Positions 1-10,084 of a DNA stretch of 11,885 nt are shown here, piece by piece (position 1 is the stretch's first letter; each line of letters starts with the position of its first letter). The notes under the pieces are model-generated. The model made no database searches, was not told where the DNA came from, and saw nothing but the letters and a program-made list of their open reading frames with translations. This stretch comes from Bacteroidales bacterium (GTDB lineage: Bacteria > Bacteroidota > Bacteroidia > Bacteroidales > UBA932), in contig JAILDI010000056.1 of assembly GCA_024689525.1 (NCBI GenBank), positions 1 through 11,885 on the forward strand, written 5' to 3'. The translations under genes and the position numbers were made by a program.

Positions 1-122
1 CCGGCTCCCAGCAGGCATATAAGCAGGAAAATGCCCCAGCTCACCGCAAAGCCGGTGAGGGCGGTACGCAGCTTGTTGTTGCGCAAAGTGGAGCCTATTT
101 CCTGTAAGATGTCAGTAATCAT
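1..122 (-). CDS. MacB/FtsX-type ABC transporter permease, N-terminal fragment
   Basis: This is the first 40 codons of a gene that leaves the window at its left edge. The translation begins [20 protein letters not shown] and continues into a hydrophobic stretch ([17 protein letters not shown], about residues 25-41), which is the first transmembrane helix. This amphipathic start followed by an 'FAVSWGIF' helix is characteristic of the inner-membrane permeases of MacB/LolCDE-type exporters in Bacteroidota. Those permeases have a large periplasmic domain after helix 1 and three more helices near the C-terminus, all outside this window. The ATG (122-120) overlaps the TGA stop of the ATPase by four bases (ATGA), which indicates translational coupling and assembly of one complex. 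The transported substrate cannot be inferred from this fragment. Confidence 0.85.
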   Translation of the reverse strand, partial: MITDILQEIGSTLRNNKLRTALTGFAVSWGIFLLICLLGA

Positions 123-832
123 TTGACTTGCGGTCCTGCCCAGGCGGTGTGCTGGCGGTTCTCTTCAATCTCCCCTATTATTCCATCCTTGATGTGGATG
201 ATCTTATCGGTTTCATTGGCAACGCCGCCTTCGTGCGTTACCACGATGATGGTTATGCCGTCTTCCTTGTTCAGCTGTTTAAGCAGTTGCATCACCTCCA
301 CGCTCGTCTTGGAGTCGAGGGCGCCCGTGGGCTCATCGGCAAGGATGATGCGCGGGTTGGTGATAAGGGCGCGGGCGATGGCGACCCTCTGCCTCTGGCC
401 GCCGGACATCTCGTTGGGGAAATGTTTGGCCCAGGGAGCGAGGCCCATCTTGTCCAGATACTCCATGGCCAGGTCGTGACGCTTTTTGCGGGGCACGCCC
501 TGGTAGTAAAGCGGCAGCTCCACGTTTTCCACGGCGGTTTTGAAGCCGATGAGGTTGAAGCTCTGGAAAATGAAGCCTATCATGTGATTGCGGTACTGCG
601 CCGCCTGTGTTTCGCTGAGATCCTTGATGAGGGTGCCGTCCAGATAGTATTCGCCCGTGTCGTAATTGTCCAGGATACCCAGGATGTTCAGCAGCGTGGA
701 CTTTCCGGAACCGGAAGCGCCCATAATGGAAACGAACTCCCCCTTGTCGATGGACAGATTGATACCCTTGAGCACGTGCAACGGCTGACCGTTGTCATAG
801 GTCTTGTTTATGTCTTTGAGCTCTATGAGCAT
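119..832 (-). CDS. ABC transporter ATP-binding protein, MacB/LolD family
   Basis: A 237-residue cytoplasmic ATPase that powers the permease encoded next to it. All nucleotide-binding motifs are intact: Walker [10 protein letters not shown] (residues 38-46), Q-loop FQ (89-90), signature [15 protein letters not shown] (142-156), Walker B IILADE with the catalytic Glu (162-167), D-loop ALDS (171-174) and switch His200 in VVTHE. The FQSFNLI segment after the Q-loop and the [11 protein letters not shown]alker B region are typical of the LolD/MacB/FtsE group, which drives export or lipoprotein extraction by mechanotransmission rather than substrate import. Length matches the family (about 220-240). 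The ATG is the natural start because [12 protein letters not shown] is the usual N-terminus. The gene has its own promoter upstream (868-899) and shares an ATGA overlap with the permease. No adaptor (MacA/HlyD) or TolC gene is visible; in Bacteroidota these are often nearby, here possibly beyond the left edge. Substrate unknown. Confidence 0.93.
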   Translation of the reverse strand: MLIELKDINKTYDNGQPLHVLKGINLSIDKGEFVSIMGASGSGKSTLLNILGILDNYDTGEYYLDGTLIKDLSETQAAQYRNHMIGFIFQSFNLIGFKTAVENVELPLYYQGVPRKKRHDLAMEYLDKMGLAPWAKHFPNEMSGGQRQRVAIARALITNPRIILADEPTGALDSKTSVEVMQLLKQLNKEDGITIIVVTHEGGVANETDKIIHIKDGIIGEIEENRQHTAWAGPQVK

Positions 833-862
833 AGCAAGGTTTACTGTATTAGTACTCTATTA

Positions 863-880
863 CACTGCAAAGATACAGTG
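863..880. repeat. Short inverted repeat flanking the -7 box
   Basis: CACTG (863-867) and CAGTG (876-880) form an inverted repeat of 5-bp arms separated by the 8 bases that constitute the -7 box of the ABC promoter. It could be a small operator or chance; five-base arms are weak evidence. Confidence 0.35.
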
Positions 881-899
881 CGTTTTTCAATTATGCAAA
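868..899 (-). promoter_or_regulatory. Promoter of the ABC exporter operon (Bacteroidota type)
   Basis: Reading the minus strand, TTTG (899-896) is followed after 20 bases by TATCTTTG (875-868). This matches the Bacteroidota primary sigma factor consensus of a TTG/TTTG -33 element, a 19-21 bp spacer and a TAnnTTTG -7 element. The -7 box ends 35 bases before the ATPase ATG, leaving a leader of about 30 bases. Upstream of it the fucosidase stop codon (917-915) is only about 16 bases from the -33 box and no terminator hairpin lies between, so read-through from the glycosidase genes is also possible. Confidence 0.75.
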
Positions 900-909
900 T
901 ATTATGCAA
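890..909. repeat. Tandem 9-bp direct repeat at the -33 region
   Basis: ATTATGCAA occurs exactly twice, at 890-898 and 901-909, with an 11-base period that places both copies on the same face of the helix. The proximal copy overlaps the -33 TTTG of the ABC exporter promoter. Helically phased direct repeats at this position are typical of an activator or repressor binding site. The regulator is not identifiable here. Confidence 0.5.
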
Positions 910-914
910 TAATT

Positions 915-5463
<4,549 letters not shown>

Positions 5464-5484
5464 TCAAGTGTTATATTAAGTCTA

Positions 5485-5492
5485 CAAAAGTA
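5485..5492 (-). promoter_or_regulatory. -7 promoter element of the beta-galactosidase/fucosidase operon
   Basis: The minus strand reads TACTTTTG (5492-5485), a full match to TAnnTTTG. It ends 24 bases before the beta-galactosidase ATG. I see no clear TTTG -33 box at 19-21 bases upstream, where the opposing rnr -7 box sits instead, so this promoter may be weak or activator dependent. Confidence 0.6.
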
Positions 5493-5506
5493 ACAAATTT
5501 ATTTGT

Positions 5507-5514
5507 TATATTTG
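5507..5514 (+). promoter_or_regulatory. -7 promoter element of ribonuclease R gene
   Basis: TATATTTG matches TAnnTTTG exactly and is followed by CAGT, a context shared with other promoters in this window. It ends 22 bases before the rnr ATG, leaving a leader of about 15-20 bases. The expected -33 position (about 5483-5487) holds no TTTG on this strand; it is occupied by the complementary -7 box of the divergent promoter. Confidence 0.65.
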
Positions 5515-5536
5515 CAGTAGAAACAGTCAATTTGCT

Positions 5537-7768
5537 ATGTCCAGGAAGAGAAAAGTGGCCCCGGTGGCAAAAAAAGCCAAAAAAGTTGCGTCGGAATATG
5601 TGGGTAAGGCAATGCTCACGCGCGACGGAATGGTGTACGTCCGCATAGAAGGGGAAGATGAAGATGTGTTCGTGAAACCGCCCAAGAGCATGCACGCCCT
5701 TCACGGGGACACGGTGCGCGTGGCGGTAACGCGGGAGAAAGGCCGCGTGGCGGAACGCCGGGAAGGAAAGATCATAGCAATCCTGGAACGCAATCCCAAT
5801 CCCCTCGTGGGCGTACTTCATATCGTTGGCAACAACGCTTGGGTGCTCATGTCGTCCAAGACTATGCCCTACGACATCCAGGTGCCAATTCCGGAAGGCG
5901 GCCAGCGGGGAATGAAGGTGGCGGCGGTGGTCGATGGCTGGGAGCGCAACGAGCCCATCCCCCACGGCCACGTGGTCGATGTCCTGGGCATGCCCGGGGA
6001 GAATGAGACGGAGATGCACGCCATCCTGGCGCAGTTCGGCCTGCCGTACAAGTTTACCAAAGAGGTTCTCAAGGCGGCCGACGCAATTCCGGACAGCATT
6101 TCGGATCAGGACCGCGCCGGAAGGAAGGATTTCCGCAACGTCCTCACCTTCACCATCGACCCGTATGATGCAAAGGACTACGACGACGCCCTGTCGTTCC
6201 GCAAACTGGAGAACGGCAACTACGAGGTGGGCGTCCATATTGCCGATGTAACCTGGTACGTGAAGCCCGGCTCCCCGCTGGATGCTGAGGCCCAGGCCCG
6301 CGGAACCTCGGTGTATCTGGTGGACCGCACCGTGCCGATGCTCCCGGAGAAGCTGTCGAACAAGATGTGCTCGCTGCGTCCCGGAGAGGAGAAACTCACA
6401 TTCTCGGCAGTCTTCGAAATCACGCCCCAGGCCAAGGTGTTCAACCCCTGGTTCGGCCGCACGCATATAGTATCCGACTATCGCTTCGACTATGGCCTTG
6501 CGCAGAACATCATCGACGCAGGCTTCGACGGTATCGACCAGAGTTTTGGGGCCGATACGCCTTGGGGCGAAGTGCCGCGCGACATCAAGGAGGCCGTGCT
6601 CATCCTGAACCAGCTGGCCCTGAAACTGCGCAAGAGGCGCTTCGACGCCGGCGCCGTGAATTTCGACCGCCCGGAGATGAAGGTCGATGTCGATGAAAAA
6701 GGCAAGCCCATAAGCGTGCATCAGAAGTTCTCCCGCGAGGCCAACTGGCTGATCGAGGAGTTTATGCTTCTGGCGAACCGCAACGTGGCGGAATATGTCG
6801 CCAGCGGCGGAAAGATGGGCGGCAAGGCAGTGAAGGGCGCAAAGACTTTCGTCTACCGTGTGCACGACGAGCCAAATATGCTCAAGATCAGCGGTCTGCG
6901 CGAGTTCGCCGGAAATCTGGGCTACAAGATGGAGCCCTTCGGCAGCGGCCGCGACGTAGCCGTCGCGCTGAATTCGCTCCTTGGCGACGCAAAGGACAAA
7001 CCGGAGCTGGGGGCCATCCAGCTGATTGCCCTCCGCGCAATGGCCAAGGCCTGCTACAGCGTGGACAATATCGGCCACTACGGACTGGCATTCCCGTTCT
7101 ACACGCACTTCACATCGCCAATCAGGCGTTATCCGGATATGATGGTGCACAGGCTGCTGGCGCGCTATCTCGCCGGCAAGGATTCCGCCGATTCCGACTA
7201 CTATGCCGCACAGTGTAAACACGCGTCCGAACGTGAAGTCATTGCCGCGGAAGCGGAACGGGAGAGCATCAAGTACAAGCTGGTGGAGTTTATGGAGGAC
7301 AAGATCGGCCAGCAGTTCGACGGCCACGTGTCCGGCATAACACAATGGGGCATTTATGTGGAAATCGAGCCCACCAAGATCGAGGGTATGGTTCCCCTGC
7401 GCACGATCCGCAGCGACTTCTACGATTTCGACGAGGACCACTATCGCGTCGTTGGACGCCGCACCCGGCGTATCATCAAGCTTGGCGATCCCGTGAAGAT
7501 TGTCGTGAAAGGCACCTCCCTGGAGCAGAAGCTCCTGGACTACGAACTCGTGGAAGAAGGCATCACGGACGCTCCCGAGCGCGATAACGACTACGACCCG
7601 GACCGCGAGATCGAATATCTTGTCGACGCTCCCTACCGCGGCAAGGGCGGCAAGAAGGGGTCCGGTTCCAAGGGCTCACGCAGAGGCTCCAAAGGCTCCC
7701 GTATGCCGGAAGTCACCGGTTCCACCCATCCCGGCAAACGTTCTTTTTCAAAGAAACGCAAACGCTGA
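5537..7768 (+). CDS. rnr: Ribonuclease R, 3'-5' exoribonuclease (RNase II/VacB family)
   Basis: A 743-residue processive hydrolytic exoribonuclease that degrades structured RNA in the cytoplasm, acting in mRNA and rRNA quality control. Cold-shock-type RNA-binding domains occupy about residues 20-150. The RNB catalytic domain follows (about 195-545). Its metal-binding aspartates are intact in TIDPYDAKDYDDAL: Asp208, Asp214, Asp216 and Asp217, the same 0/+6/+8/+9 spacing as in the family. The conserved HFTSPIRRYPDMMVHRLL lies at about 524-541. An S1 domain (about 589-673) contains GHVSGITQWGIYVEI. Both ends are basic: MSRKRKVAPVAKKAKKV at the start and a Gly/Ser/Lys/Arg-rich tail (about 701-743), both likely to bind RNA. 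A Gly/Lys-rich stretch at about 423-435 (SGGKMGGKAVKGA) looks like a small insertion before TFVYRVHDEP. It is a housekeeping gene between two glycosidase arms, with its own promoter in the shared palindrome. Confidence 0.96.
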   Translation: MSRKRKVAPVAKKAKKVASEYVGKAMLTRDGMVYVRIEGEDEDVFVKPPKSMHALHGDTVRVAVTREKGRVAERREGKIIAILERNPNPLVGVLHIVGNNAWVLMSSKTMPYDIQVPIPEGGQRGMKVAAVVDGWERNEPIPHGHVVDVLGMPGENETEMHAILAQFGLPYKFTKEVLKAADAIPDSISDQDRAGRKDFRNVLTFTIDPYDAKDYDDALSFRKLENGNYEVGVHIADVTWYVKPGSPLDAEAQARGTSVYLVDRTVPMLPEKLSNKMCSLRPGEEKLTFSAVFEITPQAKVFNPWFGRTHIVSDYRFDYGLAQNIIDAGFDGIDQSFGADTPWGEVPRDIKEAVLILNQLALKLRKRRFDAGAVNFDRPEMKVDVDEKGKPISVHQKFSREANWLIEEFMLLANRNVAEYVASGGKMGGKAVKGAKTFVYRVHDEPNMLKISGLREFAGNLGYKMEPFGSGRDVAVALNSLLGDAKDKPELGAIQLIALRAMAKACYSVDNIGHYGLAFPFYTHFTSPIRRYPDMMVHRLLARYLAGKDSADSDYYAAQCKHASEREVIAAEAERESIKYKLVEFMEDKIGQQFDGHVSGITQWGIYVEIEPTKIEGMVPLRTIRSDFYDFDEDHYRVVGRRTRRIIKLGDPVKIVVKGTSLEQKLLDYELVEEGITDAPERDNDYDPDREIEYLVDAPYRGKGGKKGSGSKGSRRGSKGSRMPEVTGSTHPGKRSFSKKRKR

Positions 7769-7777
7769 TTCAGGCCA

Positions 7778-7808
7778 AATATTTGCAGTGCACCCGAGGC
7801 TATTTTTG
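7778..7808 (+). promoter_or_regulatory. Candidate promoter(s) of the GH92 pair
   Basis: Two overlapping readings exist in the 45-bp gap after rnr. TATTTTTG (7801-7808) matches TAnnTTTG fully but sits only 5 bases before the ATG, which would give a leaderless or nearly leaderless mRNA; TTTG at 7782-7785 is only 15 bases upstream, short for a -33 box. Alternatively AATATTTG (7778-7785) is a one-mismatch -7 box followed by CAGTG, as in the ABC promoter, giving a leader of about 25 bases. A perfect 10-bp palindrome, CAAATATTTG (7776-7785), overlaps the second reading. No terminator is seen after rnr, so co-transcription from rnr is also possible. Confidence 0.5.
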
Positions 7809-7813
7809 TAATT

Positions 7814-10084
7814 ATGGTTAAGAGATACATAATAACATTTGCAGTGCTGCTGGCGGCAGTGGCATCGGCAAGGGCGCAGTGCGAGTGGGTGAATCCCTTC
7901 ATCGGCACAAGCAATCACGGGGCGTGCAATCCCGGGGCGGTGACGCCTAACGGGCTTATGAGTGTGTCGCCGTTCAATGTGATGGGCTCGGATATGAACA
8001 CCTGGGACAAGGACAGCCGCTGGTGGAGCACGCCGTACGTTGCGGAGAACAAGTATTTCACTGGATACAGCCACGTTAACCTCAGCGGTGTGGGCTGCCC
8101 GGACGCCGCGTCGCTGCTCACTATGCCCACCCGTGGCAACCTGCAGGTGGATTACCACATCTACGGCTGCGAATACACGGAGGAGAAGGCGTCGCCCGGA
8201 TACTATTCCAACTTCCTGGCAAACGGCGTAAGAACCGAAGTTTCCGCCACAACACGCACTTCTATTGAGCGTTTCACTTTTCCTGCGGGCCCCGCAAACA
8301 TCCTGCTTAACCTGGGCGAAGGCCTCACCAACGAGTCCGGCGCTATGGTTCGCCGCGTGAGCGACACGGAAATCGAGGGCTTCAAGCTCCTGGGCACATT
8401 CTGCTACAACCGCGACGCTGTCTTTCCCATATATTTCGTGCTACGCATCAACAAGGCTGCCGACAATGACGGCTACTGGAAAAAGCAGCGCCCGATGACC
8501 GTGGAGGCCGCCTGGGACTCGGATCAGGGAGCATACAAACTTTACGACAGCTATACCGACGAACTGGCCGGCGACGACATCGGCTACTGGTTCAGCTACG
8601 ACAACCTGGCCCCGGGAGAACAGCTCACGATACAGATGGGCGTGTCGATGGTGAGCATCGACAATGCCCGCGAGAACTTGGATAAGGAGCAGAGCGGCTT
8701 CGACTTTGACAAAGTGCGCAAGGCAGCGGAAGCAAGCTGGAACGACCATCTGTGCAAAGTGCAGGTGGAAGGCGGAACCGATGACCAGAAAACAGTCTTC
8801 TACACAGCCCTGTACCACACTCTGATACATCCCTGCATAATAAACGACGTGAACGGGCAGTACCCGCTGATGGAGCACGGCAGCCGCAAAGGCAAAAAGG
8901 TGGGCACCATAACCAGCGGCGAGCGTTACTCAGTGTTCTCGCTCTGGGACACCTGCCGCAACCTTCACCAGCTCATCACCCTCCTTTATCCGGAAAAACA
9001 GCTGGATATGGTGCGCTCGATCGTGGCGATGTACGAGGAATGGGGCTGGCTGCCGCGCTGGGAACTCTTCGGCAGGGAAACCTTCACTATGGAAGGCGAC
9101 CCGGCCATCCCTGTAATCGTGGACAGCTGGTACAAGGGCATCCGCTCCTTCCCGGTGGAAACCGCCTATCAGGGGATGATCAAATCGGCCACCACCGCCG
9201 GGCGGAAGAACAGGATACGCCCGGATATCGACCCTTATGTAAAGATGGGATACATCCCCCTGGGTTTTTTCCAGTCCGATTTTTCCGGCGACAACTCCGT
9301 CACGCACGCGCTTGAGTACTATGTGGCCGATGCCTCGCTGGCCAGGATGGCCGTCGCCCTGGGCAAGCCCGACGACGCCAAGCGCTTCCGCGCCCGCTCT
9401 CTGGGCTACAAGAACTATTACGACAAGCAGTACGGCACCTTGAGGCCCAGGACCAAGGACGGCGCCTTCCTTACGCCCTTCAATCCCAGGCAGGGAGAGG
9501 ACTTCGAGCCCGTGCCCGGCTTCCACGAGGGCAGCGCGTGGAACTACACATTCTATGTGCCCCACGACGTCGAGGGCCTTATGGAGCTTATGGGCGGCGA
9601 AAAAGACTTCCTGAATAAACTGCAGATGGTGTTCGACGAAGGCCTGTATGACCCCGCGAACGAGCCGGATATCGCATATCCCTACCTTTTCAGCCGCGTG
9701 AAAAACGAAGAGTGGCGGACCTGGAAAACCGTGCATTCCCTGCTTGAAAAGCACTACAGGAACGCCCCCGACGGCATTCCCGGCAACGACGACGCCGGAA
9801 CGATGTCGGCCTGGGCCGTATTCTCGATGATGGGCTTCTACCCGGACTGCCCCGGCGACCCTTACTTCACCCTCACCATCCCGGCCTTCGACAAGGTTAC
9901 CATCACCATGGGCAACGGCAAAAAACTGGAAATAGTCAAGGAAGCCGCAGCCGACTTCGCCCTTCAGGCCCAGAGCCAGGCAATGTCCAGGGCCTGTTAT
10001 GCGCGCATCGACGGAAAGAAAGTGAAATCGTACCGCTTATCCAACAAGGAACTCACGGAAGCGGGCAGCATCATGTGGAAATGA
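7814..10084 (+). CDS. GH92 alpha-mannosidase, secreted
   Basis: A 756-residue calcium-dependent exo-alpha-mannosidase of family GH92, a family that inverts and is abundant in gut Bacteroidota. A signal peptide (MVKRYIITFAVLLAAVASARA, then QCEW) with no clear lipobox suggests a soluble periplasmic enzyme. The N-terminal beta-sandwich begins at WVNPFIGTSNHG (25-36) and includes FTGYSHVNLSGVGC (82-95). The helical catalytic domain includes FSLWDT (375-380), the probable general acid Glu572 in HEGSAWNYTFYVPHD (571-585), NEPDIAYPYLF (616-626) and the acidic pair Asp659/Asp660 in GIPGNDDAGTMSAW (654-667). Length is typical. The substrate-facing segment WELFGRETFTMEGDP (416-430) differs from the second GH92 copy, so linkage preference probably differs; the actual linkage is not readable. 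Its TGA overlaps the ATG of the next gene, which marks one translationally coupled pair. The ATG is supported by the signal peptide directly after it. Confidence 0.93.
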   Translation: MVKRYIITFAVLLAAVASARAQCEWVNPFIGTSNHGACNPGAVTPNGLMSVSPFNVMGSDMNTWDKDSRWWSTPYVAENKYFTGYSHVNLSGVGCPDAASLLTMPTRGNLQVDYHIYGCEYTEEKASPGYYSNFLANGVRTEVSATTRTSIERFTFPAGPANILLNLGEGLTNESGAMVRRVSDTEIEGFKLLGTFCYNRDAVFPIYFVLRINKAADNDGYWKKQRPMTVEAAWDSDQGAYKLYDSYTDELAGDDIGYWFSYDNLAPGEQLTIQMGVSMVSIDNARENLDKEQSGFDFDKVRKAAEASWNDHLCKVQVEGGTDDQKTVFYTALYHTLIHPCIINDVNGQYPLMEHGSRKGKKVGTITSGERYSVFSLWDTCRNLHQLITLLYPEKQLDMVRSIVAMYEEWGWLPRWELFGRETFTMEGDPAIPVIVDSWYKGIRSFPVETAYQGMIKSATTAGRKNRIRPDIDPYVKMGYIPLGFFQSDFSGDNSVTHALEYYVADASLARMAVALGKPDDAKRFRARSLGYKNYYDKQYGTLRPRTKDGAFLTPFNPRQGEDFEPVPGFHEGSAWNYTFYVPHDVEGLMELMGGEKDFLNKLQMVFDEGLYDPANEPDIAYPYLFSRVKNEEWRTWKTVHSLLEKHYRNAPDGIPGNDDAGTMSAWAVFSMMGFYPDCPGDPYFTLTIPAFDKVTITMGNGKKLEIVKEAAADFALQAQSQAMSRACYARIDGKKVKSYRLSNKELTEAGSIMWK

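Larger units (their letters stand above)
5485..5514. repeat. Palindrome spanning two divergent -7 boxes
   Basis: TAACAAAT (5491-5498), two bases TT, then ATTTGTTA (5501-5508) is a perfect 8+2+8 inverted repeat. The symmetry continues outward: pairs 5490/5509 and 5489/5510 mismatch, and 5485-5488 pairs fully with 5511-5514. In total 13 of 15 pairs match. The outer thirds are the -7 boxes of the divergent beta-galactosidase and rnr promoters. It may be a symmetric bidirectional promoter core, an operator, or both. Confidence 0.7.

Noticed and set aside
833..914. Small RNA or terminator between the fucosidase and the ABC ATPase
   Set aside because: This 82-base gap is explained by a promoter, direct repeats and a short leader. 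There is no GC-rich stem with a T-run after the fucosidase stop.
5471..7441. 656-codon open frame antisense to ribonuclease R
   Set aside because: It mirrors the codon bias of a clearly functional rnr gene, its translation is rich in His, Val and Ala with no recognisable domain, and it would start inside rnr and read through the divergent promoter. It is a shadow frame of GC-rich coding DNA.
7739..7760. Possible terminator hairpin at the end of rnr
   Set aside because: CGTTCTTT and AAAGAAACG can pair imperfectly, but the stem is AT-rich, has a bulge, lies inside the last codons of rnr and is not followed by a T-run.
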